Shown here one piece after another: positions 43,559-55,161 of a DNA stretch of 64,000 nucleotides (positions within the stretch are counted from its first letter, which is position 1; every line of letters starts with the position of its first letter). The stretch is taken from assembly GCA_002989075.1 (NCBI GenBank), contig PSQN01000011.1, positions 872,059 to 936,058 on the forward strand, in the 5' to 3' direction. The translations under genes were made by a program, and so were the position numbers. The DNA is from Arthonia radiata (taxonomy: Eukaryota > Ascomycota > Arthoniomycetes > Arthoniales > Arthoniaceae). The notes beneath the pieces are model-generated. The model was not told the origin of the DNA and did no database searches. It saw only the letters and a list, made by a program, of their open reading frames with translations.

Positions 43559-45371
43559 ATGCCTCATGCAACAATGTCCTCTGCGGGCCTGCAGGCAATC
43601 ATTCTCTGCGGGCCTGGGGAGGGACTCAATCCCTTCAACTCTAACCCAAAGGACTTTCCTAAGGCTCTCATTCCGATTGCGAACCGGCCAATGATCTGGT
43701 ATCCGCTGGAGTGGTGCCATCGAGCGGCGGTCTCGAGTGCGTGATCACTATGTCGCGCTGAGTGTGCCTTGTTGACACCATGCGACAGGCATTACTCTGA
43801 TCACTGCTCCCAAATGCACGCAAGCGCTCGAAGCCGCCCTCGCCCAGAATCCATACCTCACTTCTCTGCCATCTGCACCGAGGACGACAATACTCACACC
43901 ACACGATCTTAATTTGACCACGGGCACCGCCGAGATTTTTCGATTGCCGGAAGTTCAGAGCCTCATTGTCGGCGACTATCTGGTCTTGCCTTGTGACTTG
44001 ATTTGCGAGGTGAGCGGGCGAGCGCTCTGGGAGGCTTGGTCGACTTTGCAGTCCCCTTCACTGGGCTCTAGCCTCGGCTCAAGTGCCCAGAAAGGTGGAA
44101 TGGGCGTCTGGTACGACACGAAAGACGCAACAGAAGATGGTGTCGGTGTGAAGAAGGAGGAGACAGATCTGCTGGTAACAACAAATGTCACCAACGAACC
44201 AAGCCTTGCGAGCGTCCCTGCTCACGGTTTGCTGCAACACTGTCTGCGCGAATTAGCTTTAGTCATGCCAACTGATACGTTGAACGATGAAATGCAAGAG
44301 AAGGAGTATCTGCGAGTGCGTACGCAGCTACTGAGAAAAAAAGGCAAGGTAAAGACGCAAGTCAAGACACGGGATGCCCATATGTACTTCATGCCCCATT
44401 GGAGCAAAGAGTATGTCCGACGAAATAAGATATTCGAGAGCTTTGGTGAGGACGTGGTCGGATGGTTGGCAAAGGCAAGATGGCAAAGAGGCCTTGAGAA
44501 GAAGTTGGGCATTGACGAAGCTCTGCAACCATCGAAGCGAAGGACATCAAGTTCAGGAACATCTGCAGGCATCAGCGACGACGGACTCGATCTAGAAGCC
44601 TTGAGCAGCACCGGCATCAGCAACATGGCACTGAGCACCGATGACGAGACTGAAGTCTCCTTCCCATACGCGTCGCGGGTAGGGTCAGGTGAACACACAT
44701 CGCATCAAGCCGCCAGCCAACAACCTCCGCACCTGCCGGCGTTTCTGGCTTACACTCATCCGCCGCTTTATGTTCCATCCGAGAGCAACAGCAGCCCGCA
44801 ACAAGCAGGTCAGAAGCAACGGCAGCAGGCCAAAGGCGGCCAACAGCAAGCATTAGCTCCAGCCCAGCCACCGTCTCAGCTGATTCGTCGTATTGACACC
44901 GTCAAGCTTTTGCTATCCGCATCGCTCTATTTAGCACGGCTTCCCACCGTTCTGGCGTCTCTGCCGAGTGCACCCCCACCCAGCGCTCACCCATTCTGTC
45001 ATTCCCAGCAGGTCCATTCAACCTCTGCGCTGCCATCTCAGGCCACGATACCGACACAGTCCGTGCTCATCGATGCTAACTGCACACTTCAGCCACGCAT
45101 TACCATTCGGGACTCTGTCGTCGGCGCAAATTGCTCCATCGGGTCTGGATCACGCCTGCATGGTTGCTTGTTGATGGAGGGCGTGGTGATTGAAGAGCGT
45201 GTCTTGCTCAATGGCTGTGTGCTTGGGAGGCGGTGCAAAGTCAGTGCCGGCAGTGAGCTTAGAGACTGCCAGCTCGAGGACGGCTATGTTGTGCCGGAAA
45301 ATACTACAACCAAAGGGGAAGTACTTGCTGGCTTCGATGAGGGCGCTAGTCCAGGCGACGAAGAGGAGTAG
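43559..45371 (+). CDS. GCD1: Translation initiation factor eIF2B subunit gamma
   Basis: Two exons (43559-43736, 43789-45371) encode 586 aa. The N-terminal nucleotidyltransferase-like domain is clear: LQAIILCGPGEGLNPF, PKALIPIANRPMIWYPLEW, then VGDYLVLPCDLI. The C-terminus is a left-handed beta helix with isoleucine-patch rungs (LIDANCTLQPRITIRDSVVGANCSIG; CLLMEGVVIEERVLLNGCVLG). eIF2B is the GTP exchange factor for eIF2, and gamma belongs to the catalytic subcomplex and integrates stress control. A Gln/Ser-rich insert sits between the two domains. A second in-frame ATG at 43574 could be the start. The 52-nt intron uses a gtgcgt donor. Confidence 0.92.
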
Positions 45372-45835
45372 AATAATGATGACGACGACAAGGGCGAAAG
45401 CTTTGAATTCATGGCGGTGTGACGCGTCGGACATATCTCCAGGCCGCGTGGTCAACCCCCATGATACAAGAGCAGAGTCTCACCCATATCTCACCCATAT
45501 CTTTGACTAGTGCAGTGAGTGGTTCGAGGGATGATGTGCAAAGGAGGTTGGAGGGGGGGGGGGGGGGGGGCATGCTGCCTAAGAAGATGCGGTGTTACTG
45601 GAAGGAGCGTTGACCGCTTGTCAACAAACACACCTTTCTCCATCTCCACTCGTCACCTTCATGATTGCCTGCTGCTTCATCAACTCACAAGACTTCCTAC
45701 GCATGCTCTCAATGATGAGCACGGGTCATTGCTCCTTTTGACCACTTCTCTCCACACCTCCGCCAATTCGGACAACCTGCAAGCTCAGAAACAACCAGCA
45801 CCAGAACCTTCAAAGGCCGTCGGCTGCCGCTGACC
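45372..45835. other. Intergenic region with an 18-bp poly-G run
   Basis: These 464 bp separate GCD1 from the F-box-like gene. An uninterrupted run of 18 G occupies 45553-45570. Otherwise no feature is seen. Confidence 0.55.
45553..45570 (+). repeat. Poly-G homopolymer, 18 bases
   Basis: The run is directly visible and is flanked by gga and catgct. Its true length may be affected by sequencing slippage. Confidence 0.85.
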
Positions 45836-46693
45836 ATGGCGCCAAAGAAAAAGAAAACAGGATCGAGCGCGAAAGCTTCAGCCAAAGCCAAGACTACGGC
45901 GAATGCGAAGTCGACAACCCCGGTCGTCTTTCCCTTCATGAAGTTGCCAACAGAGATCCGTCACATGGTGCTCAAGTACACTTTCGAACGCAACAACCGC
46001 CTTATCCATTTGTGCTGGGAGTGCGATGAATGCCACTCGTCACCGATGTGCCACGATCTCCTGAGCGGATGGGATAGCGATGGAACGAACTTGGACCAAT
46101 GCCCGCGCTGCCACTCTGAAGAATGCTTCGGTGAATGCTTCGGTGAATGCAAAGTCAAAGCGATACAGGTCACGACAGATACAGATCCTCCAGAACCTGG
46201 CTTGCTACAGATCGCGTGCTTGGAAAACCAACAGCTCTATCGCGAAGCATTGCCATTCTACTATCATTGTGTCACAATCAACGTGGAAGTGGGCTTTGCG
46301 AAGGAGGATCCTCTCGGCCGCTTCTTCAGTGCACTGGATGATAATCACGGGCGATCCAAAATGTTGCGTCATCTTCATATGTACGTCCAATACTCAATCA
46401 GCGCTCGCCAGATCACAAGCTGGATCCGGGCTCGAGAAGGCTCATTGTCCGCGGCGTGCAATATCACTTTTTCTGGCAATAAGTATATGGTAAAGGCATT
46501 TGTAAGTGCATGCCGCATGGGTGAGCGTATGCGCAAGCATGGCTTGGATTGGAACCTGGTGGAAGCCTCTATGAAGGATCTGGAGGATGTCATGGACTTG
46601 TTCTTGACGGGTTGCTCTGAATGTCTTGAAGATGGATACGAGGATTGCCGCAAGGTTCACCAGTACGCTGAGCTTGTGCTTGCACAGATTTGA
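45836..46693 (+). CDS. F-box-like fungal protein
   Basis: Intronless, 285 aa. After a Lys/Ala-rich basic N-terminus, the segment FMKLPTEIRHMVLKYTFERNNR (about residues 34-55) matches the F-box-like or 2EXR start found in large fungal families. Later segments LLQIACLENQQLYREALPFYY and LRHLHMYVQYS are also typical. A 12-bp direct repeat creates ECFGECFGEC in a Cys-rich insert. Such proteins often act as substrate receptors of SCF ubiquitin ligases, but many have unknown roles. No transmembrane segment or signal peptide. Confidence 0.72.
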   Translation: MAPKKKKTGSSAKASAKAKTTANAKSTTPVVFPFMKLPTEIRHMVLKYTFERNNRLIHLCWECDECHSSPMCHDLLSGWDSDGTNLDQCPRCHSEECFGECFGECKVKAIQVTTDTDPPEPGLLQIACLENQQLYREALPFYYHCVTINVEVGFAKEDPLGRFFSALDDNHGRSKMLRHLHMYVQYSISARQITSWIRAREGSLSAACNITFSGNKYMVKAFVSACRMGERMRKHGLDWNLVEASMKDLEDVMDLFLTGCSECLEDGYEDCRKVHQYAELVLAQI

Positions 46694-47336
46694 TGGCACC
46701 GCTGCATTTCCTAAGACAATGCGATGTGTTGGGCGTCATGGTGCGCCATCGGTGCAGTCGGTGGAAACCTACGACATGGCGGGGGTATCAGTGAGTCGGT
46801 GAGCTGCGGTGGCCAGCAAGTTCCATTCATGGGCGCATAGGTAGTTACCGAGAGCAGTCAGACACGATGGACGGGGTGCATTTTTGTCGCACAGGATCGC
46901 CTTCTCTTCCGATACTGTGCACACAGCATGTAGGAAAAACGTGGAATCGTCGAGCCTGACGTCGCTTCTTGACACCGCTTTGCAACTCTGAAATTAGCTC
47001 GCCAGTTCCCACTGCCTACCTTCACAGCGTCGCTCCCTCTTTCAATCGTTTTTTCTTTTAGCAATCGCAGCCATGCTACCGCTCTTCTGAGTGGGCTTCA
47101 AAATACCTCTCGGCCTCATCTATCCCCTCTTAAACCGTCCTCGGCAATCATTCTGCTGTTGATTGCCACGGTTGCTTCATTTACGCCAGAGGTTTAGCAC
47201 CTCGCGCCACAGCATACCACGATATCAGGTCGCATCAACGGATGAGTCAGATTAGCGAAGAACTTTGCGGTGATCTTCGCGATACCTTTCCCTAAGCTAG
47301 AAACGGATCTATGAGACGACACAGACTGGCGTTTCG
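46694..47336. other. Convergent 3' intergenic region
   Basis: These 643 bp lie between the stops of the F-box-like gene and the Sac-domain gene. No gene is seen, and no RNA gene could be supported. Confidence 0.45.
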
Positions 47337-50300
47337 TTAACCCCAGACGAGTCTCTTGAGACCATACTCTACTTGTTCAATGATGCTCGTGGCCTTCTGC
47401 GCATCCTGTGGCGAGACGATATCACTTTGCTCCGCCGTAAGCATGCCAGACTCTTTCTTTGGGAGTTTGCTCAGGTGCGCACCGTTGTGACTGTTCTCCT
47501 TGCGCGCACAACCTGCTTGCTCAGGTGCTTCTGCCTCCGCACCATCACCCGGCGTTGTCAACGACCCCTCGCTGCCCTGAGTCTTCTTCTGTCGGGCTGC
47601 AGCCTTTTGTACCTCCAGACAGATGCGCTCAACGTGAATGCGTTCTGGAGAAGCGTGCTCGTTGTTCTCGGGCTCTTGCAAGGGAACACTCTGGCCTACC
47701 AATGCCTTGAACGCCCAGATGCTATTACCGTCCATGTCCTCCTTATCTGGTGCACTCACGCTTTCGCCAGCTACGTCAACGCCGCCGATCGTCCGTGTGT
47801 TCACTCTCCTCAAATGCGGTTCTCCATGCAGTGAAAATTCGACAAGCAAGCCCACGTTTCTCTCGGAATCTCTCTGGCCCTCAGTCAAGGTCTGCGTGAT
47901 GTAAGCCCCACTCTGCAACCGTCTCAGGTGTTGCAGCGGCACCCTCTCAAACCCTCGCACCTTCTCCGCATCCCAGTCGTATGCAACACAATACATCGCT
48001 ACATCACTTAGCAGCAGCACTACCTCTCGAAATGGCTGCGCTCTCAAAGCCGCCGTGCTCAACTTTGCGGGGTCAAGGCTCATCGCGCCTTCTGTTGACA
48101 CGTCGCCAATCACTGCCGGCGCGCTCATAACCCAACCACCAAGCAAATCCTCGTCCTCACTCACGACGACCTTGCCCGCACTCACCACGGCCATTTCTCT
48201 TGCCTTGCTAAGATCAACACCAACATCCGCCGTCACCATCTTCTCCCTGAACTCGACGAACACACTCTCCCCAACATTCCCCAGCGCAAAGTCAAGCGCC
48301 GCTTGCGCGAAGAAGTCGTCGAAGAGGTTACGGTAATAGCGGCTCAAGGTCAAGGACAAGTCAGTCAGCACGCCTGCAAAATTCCGTCGGCGTGTGCGAA
48401 CGTAGTCGCCTTTTAATGCCGCCGTGCCGGCATAAGTCAGCGAGAGCGCGTCGCCGTTGTCGGCCCACAGGCTGTTGAAGGCCTCGCTTGTCGGATCCGG
48501 TTGCGGAGAGGATGACGACAGATATGAGATCAGCTGTTGAGTGAGTACGTGCTGCGCGATGGCCGATTGTACGACGTTGGTGCGGTCGAGGCAGTCCATG
48601 CAGTTCGTTCTTATGATCCCAGATTGTGTGGATGTGCGTTTGCTGGTGGAAGCATCTACAGTCGTCCAGCTGATTGAAGTCAGAAACGGTTTTAGAGTAT
48701 TGATTAGTAGCGCCACGTTTTCGAACTTCATGCCTCGGCAGATGCTGTGAAAGTCGAACCATTCAAAGCCAAGGGGCCGATTATTGACTCCGCCGGACGT
48801 ATTCAAGAGCTCGACTTGTTCTTCGTAGGCGTTGCCAATAGGTAGCTCTGGACCCTGACGGTCAATGAGAGAGACTGCTTGAACATCCCCGTACTCGAGC
48901 GCTAGGTTGGAGAAATGATTCTTGAAGGCGCGTTGGTTAGCTTCTTTTGACCCATGCAGTGTGGGAGGAGGCTTGAATGTGTAAGGTGTCTGTGAGTAGA
49001 AGAGGGGGATCGAGCCTCGCGTCTGGACAAACGATTGAACTTCGTTCGTCTCCCATGAAGCGGAGGATAGAACTTGCTCAGTCTCGACGTAATTGGCCAC
49101 ATTGCTCCTATCGTCAATGCCCCGGCGCATGTATCTGAAGCCGGCCCTCTTGATTGACCGGCGCGAGATGAGAGTGAGAAGGCACGAGGCATTGTTGTTC
49201 TTCTTCGCCTTGCTGGCGATGCCAGCGGCATCAGATGGCTGCTCAGAGCTGGCATCGACAATCTGATCCTTCATAAATCCTGAAACTGAAGTTGCCGTAT
49301 TGAGTTCAAAGGCTCGCTGTCCTACGAAACCTTGCATGACCGGCAGAACATAGTCATGGAGACGCTCCTGGATCAACGGCTCTGCGAGGTGCGCATTCCA
49401 AAAGAAATGAGGATCGCAACGTTTGTGAAGCGGCAGGTCGCATCCACTGTTAGGCTGCTTCGCGCATCTACGAGTGATGTCGTAGTCATAGGAGTAGTAG
49501 AACATGTTCGAGATAAGCAGAAGCTTCAGTGTTTGCAGGAGTTTGGGCAGGATCGTCTCAGCTGTGTTGTTGACGTCCCGGGTCTTGGCCGGGTGTGTTA
49601 ATGGCTTGTCAAAGTCGTCCGGTTTCGCGATGGGCGATATGGTCGACGTCGCCCCATCTTTTACAGCTGGTGATGAGCTTCCACCCAGCGGACGAGACTC
49701 TGCCGTGGAAGAACGCCTGGATGGTGGTGATGACTTGAGCGACGGTAACTTCTCGTGACTGCTCATGCCCATGCTCCTCTGCTGCCCGCTTGTCCAACCC
49801 CTGCTCGAAAACCACCGTTCTGCAAACCTGCCGTAAGCACCCTTGCGATCAATGACATTGCGAGCAACGCCACCTGTAAGGTGTTGACCTGGTGTTGGCT
49901 GCAATGTACTTTTGGGGGTGCTGCTCTGCGATCTAGACCCAGCTCTGTGATCTAGCCATGTATCTTCAAGAGACGTGATTGAGTCATTGTCAGCATCATC
50001 CACGAGGTCTGCTACGGCTTCCTGATCTGGCTGCTTGGTCTCTTCGCGTTTGGCACTTCCCGCCGCAGTCTTGATTGCTTTACTCGCATCTTTCTGAGAA
50101 GAAAGTGGAATGACAGCAACGTCGGTGATCAGATAGACGGGTTTGCCCCATATCTGCGCGACATTCTTGCGCCCAGTGATCGCGATTAAGTAGGAGTGCG
50201 TCGTGACGTTCAAAAGACCTGCTTTGGGTCAGAAGAGCTCCAGATGGACGCCATACCACCTACCAACTATGCCATAAGCCTCAATCCCTTCCGTCACCTC

Positions 50301-50450
50301 CGCAGCTTCGGATGGAGACGTGGGTGTTATTGCCTTGGACGCATAGTCAATGTGCAGCGAGGGTGACGGCGCGCGACGCTGAGCCCATGGCTTCAGGACC
50401 ACGCCGTCGACTGCAGCAACGATGACTAGCTTTCGTAGGGTGCCTGGCAT
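47337..50450 (-). CDS. Phosphoinositide phosphatase with Sac and hSac2 domains
   Basis: Two exons (50450-50264, 50218-47337) encode 1022 aa. The N-terminus (MPGTLRKLVIVAAVDGVVLKPW) runs through the 45-nt intron into THSYLIAITGRKNVAQIWGKPVYLIT, the start of a Sac domain. A Ser-rich insert of about 180 residues interrupts the domain before FYYSYDYDITRR. The catalytic CX5R motif is CMDCLDRTN. The C-terminal region (FREKMVTADVGVDLSKAREMAVV; VLLLSDVAMYCVAYDW) matches the hSac2 domain of the INPP5F type. Such enzymes remove the 4-phosphate from phosphoinositides on endosomal membranes. All catalytic residues are present. Confidence 0.88.
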
Positions 50451-50752
50451 TGAGCCTTCGAGCGGAAGTCTCGAAACACAGCATGTTTATGGTAATTGCA
50501 ACTTGAAGCGGTGATGATTGTCCAATCCGTTTATGGGATCGTTCGTTCTCGCAAGCGAAAGTGACCTCATCGACGTGCTTCTCCACGCTTCCGATGGCAG
50601 AAAGACCCAAAGAGCGTCGTAAACTTGAGTAGACGTTCAGAGTGAAAGGCACATGGATGGGATGTAGCGTTGCTAATCCAACGCATGCTGATTCTCGTCA
50701 TATCATACACACATCAGGCCTTCTAAAGGCTATACCGTTCACCCCTTCGACC
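50451..50752. other. Intergenic region between two minus-strand genes
   Basis: These 302 bp hold the promoter of the Sac gene and the 3' flank of the NIPA-like gene. No other feature is seen. Confidence 0.4.
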
Positions 50753-52271
50753 TCACTTGAACGTCATAGTCCGTGACGGTCTTTTCGGCTCATGGTTGCG
50801 CCCTCCATTCAAATGCTGGGGCTTATCATAGCTTGTCCTCTTCCCATTGATCTCATCGTCGCTCTCCTCGGCAAGATCATCCAACCCAAATTGCCCATTG
50901 TCTTCATAGCTATGTATCAAACGTTCGCGATCGCCTCCGTGGTGGAAACTGATACTTCCAGAAGACCTTTGTCGGTAATGCGGCCCTTCCATGCTTCTTC
51001 GCAGCTGCATGCTATGCCGTGTTTGTATGCCTGCTAGACCGTCTGTGGGCACCCCGTTCTCTTCTTTTTGTGACAGCATCTGAGCGCCGTCAGGATCTTC
51101 ACGAGAAAGGTTGAGAAGGTAGACACCAGTGAAGATGATGAGAAAGCCGCATAGTAGCGAAATGGTGTTGACAGCTCCGGTGGTGTTGAAGCCCATGAAG
51201 AGTATGAAGGAAGCCAGAATCGTAGCAGTGGTAAATGTAACGTAGTACAGAGGATTGACACTGAAACCATGTTAGTCCAGGGCTACATCAGCCATTGGCG
51301 TGACGTACATGTTCGTAGAGAATTGGCTCAAGGCCTTGTTGAAGTAGTTCATCTGTGTCAGAATGCAGACCACCACGACTATGATAAAGACATAGGTCGA
51401 CGGATATTTGAATTGGTTGTCGCCTCTTAATGTGAGCTTCAATGCAATGCCAAAAGCCTTCACCGCCATGACCGATATCGACCCGACGGTTGAACATATC
51501 GAGAGGTAGACAAGCGGATTCTTCTTGCCATGCTGTGGTGCCACTCGGTAGATCATAACGGTCGCGAAGATGACTACGAGGAGGCAGTAGAAGAGGAAGC
51601 CTGTTTTGCATCAGTATCCGACTCTTGAGCTCATCTTGCTGTCATACCTGGTCCAAGAGCATAGCTCAACATTTCGTTCATGTTGTCAATGTCTTTGTCC
51701 GCCGGCGCATGGAGAACAATCACGACTGATCCAACCAAACATAGCGCGCAACCGATCTTGCCCAAAAGTCCGAGAACTTCATTGAGAAAGTACGTGCCGA
51801 GAACTGACCTTCTCGGGGGTCAGCGCTGTCTCGACCATTCCCGTGCCGTACTCACCCGATCAGAACGCTCAGAGCACCGAGTGGGGTGACTAATATTGCA
51901 GGCGCAAAAGCGTACGCGGCAAAGTTGGCGATTTCTCCGGCGACCACTGGAGTATGTGTCAGTTTCGCGTCTTGTCGTGCTCCTATTGTCCACTAATCGT
52001 ACTTGTCATTGTGCCACTCCACCATATTGGATTCTGCAGGTACTTGAATCCTTCTCCTTCAAAGCCATGTCGCTCGCTTGCTTGATTGAGTCCCTTTTTC
52101 GTTATGACAAAACTTGAGCCTGAGAGGTGATCAGAACAAGAGTGCTTCACCTATGGCGTGAGACATATTCATACCAATGGCAAGACTGGAGGTGATGGCG
52201 AGCGCAAGTCCGACATATCTTTGCTCGGTCAGCACTATGACTTCGGCGATAGGACACCACAAGAGCGCCAT
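50753..52271 (-). CDS. NIPA-type (DUF803) magnesium transporter-like membrane protein
   Basis: Six exons (52271-52175, 52119-52003, 51946-51856, 51808-51648, 51600-51309, 51260-50753) join in phase to 421 aa. Family signatures follow in order across the splice sites: [90 protein letters not shown] (in part), [22 protein letters not shown], and [20 protein letters not shown]. Nine hydrophobic helices are expected, then a cytosolic Ser/Arg-rich tail. NIPA proteins move Mg2+ and sit on endosomal or plasma membranes. The start ([11 protein letters not shown]) is uncertain; in-frame ATGs at 52304 and 52343 are alternatives. Confidence 0.85.
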
Positions 52272-53109
52272 ACTTGTCTTCGACCATCCTGAAACACCAA
52301 GCATAAACGCGCAATCTTCGTTGGTACCGACTCTTGCAGGCAATAAACGAAGGATGGTCCCGCAAGAATGACGACGCAGCAGTGCAGCTACTGTCGGCGC
52401 ATCAGCGCGATAGGAAAGAGGTGCCGAATCTTGCTCAATGGGCTGGTGTGATGGTCCTCGATGGGTTTGCGCGTGAGGAGATGTCCGGCAAGAGGTGGTT
52501 GAGTCGAGGAAGGTTGTCGCGGAACAATGAACTAGCGGACGCAGCTCTTGCTTCGAAAAGACAAGCTCGAGGGTGCGCTGAGTCTACAAGAATGCGTTAC
52601 AATGGATGTAGAGAGGGTTTAGGGAACAGAGAGGGAGGAATCGGCGCGCGTGAAACAGTCAGGCTGTGGATTGGGAAAGGGTGACGGCGGAGGGGTGCAG
52701 TGATTGGCCGGGTTCCTGAGACGCGTCACGTGCTCGCCGCGCAATTGATCACTTGGCGTGCTTGGACCCCCGAGCTTCTCCTGCGCCTTTCCCCCAACTT
52801 CCTCGTATTCCACTTCTTGCACGACGACTACGCCACCTTCGATGCGTCCTCAAGCATGGCCAATCTGCTTTCTTCATTCAGGCGCCCAGGCCCATGGATC
52901 GCCATAGCTCCTACTCCTACGCGACGAGCGCCTTTACACATTCTCCGCCATCTGTGTGGATAGTCCTCGCGCCTCATACATACGTACAATCGGCCACGCT
53001 TGGGTTCTTGCCAAGTATAACGGTTGAGTAATACGATGAGCTAAATCATATGATGCGTCAAATTCCGCCATATATCAGCTAAGGTTTGGACATGGCGAAT
53101 CGTTGTATC
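52272..53109. promoter_or_regulatory. Upstream region of the NIPA-like gene
   Basis: These 838 bp lie between the NIPA-like start and the stop of the RNA methyltransferase. ATTGG (CCAAT box on the minus strand) at about 52703 and adjacent ACGCGT (52721-52726) and CACGTG (52727-52732) are visible. No gene is supported. Confidence 0.4.
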
Positions 53110-54288
53110 TTACGAGGGCTTCTTTTCGAGCACTGAGAAGTACAACGGACCCCATCTGCCTTTCGAGCCATGATCGGGCAGGACAATATGCCCGTACTTT
53201 GTGGTTTCTGCCCATTCCTCTATCCCTTCCGCTAATGGGGGCGTCGCTTGACTTCCAGTGATAATGTCTGTAGACCAACCGCATGCCTCGTTCTTGAAGA
53301 GCTTCGCTAGGGCTATAATCGTCTTCTCGACCACACCGTCATTCTCGATAGCTTCTATGGAGCAAGTCGCGTACAGTATCCGGCCATGCATACGCGCCAT
53401 TCGCAACGCATTCGCCAGAAGCGCGACCTGCACCTTCGCGAATTTGCCTGAAGATTGCGGACGCCATCGCATGATGTCGTCCGATACTTGGCCAGCAGAG
53501 ACTGTTCTATTGTAGGCATGTATCATGTGGCGTTCCGCAGAGCACGGCGCGTCAACAAGGATGCGGTCGTATTGGCCCGACGCAGGAAACAGTTCTGGCG
53601 CGTTGACAGACGTTGCATCTACACGCAAAAGTTTCAGCGAGCCTGTAGAGCTCAAAGACTGTGGCAAGTAAGCTTTGAGGTTGGCTGCAAGGCGCGCATT
53701 TCGACCAGGGTCGATCTCGTTGCAGTGCAGACATCCACTCCCTGCAGAAGATGATGGATTTGGCGACGCTATGATCGAGTCTTTGAATAAGTTCTGCGCC
53801 AGAGCGACTGACTTGCCTCCAGGAGCGGCGCACATGTCGAGGACCTTGTAGCCTGGGCGAACGTCCAGGAGATGAGCAATCAGGGCGGAAGCAGCGTCCA
53901 TATTCCAATGGCTCAAAAGGGCTGGGCTACTATTCGAATCACGGGTCGTTTGCGAGGCTGATGGGAACGAGTTGGTACCGTTTCCAGCTCTGCGATTGGC
54001 GAGGCACCGCATTGTCGAGTGACCGAGGGCATTCTGAGTAAGCGAGGGGAACTGCAGGTCGTCCAACTCCTCAAATTGGATCCCAGCTGGTTGCAAACAT
54101 TCCTTAAAATCTTGTGCAGGCGCGAATTCGTTCATTAGCGCAACGTAGTGCTGTGACTTTGCAAGGAATGGATAGAGAGACTCCCGCCATCTCTCAGGTC
54201 CCCATTGCGAGGCGTGATGGTGATGGAAAGCCTCCCATGCTGCTTCCGATCGTTTCAAGTCGCTCTTTGTCGCAGCTCGGCGAGTCAT
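53110..54288 (-). CDS. RNA cytosine-5 methyltransferase, NOL1/NOP2/Sun (RsmB) family
   Basis: Intronless, 392 aa. The SAM-binding motif I is VLDMCAAPGGKS, motif IV contains DAPCS with the first conserved Cys, and motif VI contains TCS with the catalytic Cys (ILYATCSIEAIEND). The N-terminus (KRSEAAWEAFHHHHASQWGPERW) and overall size resemble the NSUN3/NSUN4 group, which methylates mitochondrial RNA, but a cleavable presequence is not obvious (it starts MTRRAATKSDLKRSEAAW, basic and without acids at first). Substrate RNA cannot be told. It is on the same strand as the NIPA-like gene. Confidence 0.86.
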   Translation of the reverse strand: MTRRAATKSDLKRSEAAWEAFHHHHASQWGPERWRESLYPFLAKSQHYVALMNEFAPAQDFKECLQPAGIQFEELDDLQFPSLTQNALGHSTMRCLANRRAGNGTNSFPSASQTTRDSNSSPALLSHWNMDAASALIAHLLDVRPGYKVLDMCAAPGGKSVALAQNLFKDSIIASPNPSSSAGSGCLHCNEIDPGRNARLAANLKAYLPQSLSSTGSLKLLRVDATSVNAPELFPASGQYDRILVDAPCSAERHMIHAYNRTVSAGQVSDDIMRWRPQSSGKFAKVQVALLANALRMARMHGRILYATCSIEAIENDGVVEKTIIALAKLFKNEACGWSTDIITGSQATPPLAEGIEEWAETTKYGHIVLPDHGSKGRWGPLYFSVLEKKPS

Positions 54289-55161
54289 ATTAGTTCATCT
54301 GGGTCAGCACATATTACTTCTGAAATGCAATCCTGGTGAGTCAAGGACCGGACAGGCTGGACAATACACTGCTGTTCCACTGTCGACTTATGGAAACGTG
54401 GCAGCGCAAACAGATGGAACTGTGAAGTCTTCCACCCTGGCTTTGCTCCATTCACGCCGTGCACGCGTATTCAATCGACCTTCCTCCACAATTCTAAATC
54501 TAAGACTCTAAAAATTCGGTCAGAGCCTTTGTGATCTCACATCGGCGTTTCCAATTATCTGCAATAGGGTCGTCTCTTGCCCATTCCTCCAGACGCGGCT
54601 ACCCGGGTTACTCCTAAAAAATCAACGGCTCCCATGGGAAACAGTGTATCAGTATAGCTGCTTCTGAAGTTCGTTCCCCTTTCAAACAAAGAATTGTGAG
54701 ACAACGCCGGCGCACCAGCTGCGAAGCATCCCTTTAAAGACATCAGAACAAAACGCGTAGAGGCTCTGAGTTACTATCGTTCAAAGATACCATGGTTGTC
54801 CGACTGCTGTATGAGCAACCTGGCTGGCTAGTCAGCTCCGAACCATTGGGTTGCTCTGCATGTTTCTACCGCGTGTGAGCGATCACTGGAAGTGTGATGG
54901 ACCCTATAGTTTGAGGCTTTTGAAATTGAGCGCTACTTTTGATAGATCACAGGTGTAGGTGGTAGCACCGATGAGTGGAGACCGTACGACTTCCCACCTC
55001 ACCGTGAGCCCGGTGTGCGCGAACGCATGTCATATTCTCTCAACGATCTAGCGTGTAGCTTGGTTCTGGCGTTGCGAGGTTATCTTGCTTGCGCACTATC
55101 ATCTATCGCGGTTCTCTTCTCATCTGATTGACTGCTTCAACACTTCTTCTATCCATTTACG
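54289..55161. other. Intergenic region of 0.87 kb
   Basis: This separates the RNA methyltransferase from the O-methyltransferase remnant. A 62-codon frame on the minus strand (54555-54743) has no recognisable features. No repeat or RNA gene is seen. Confidence 0.45.
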
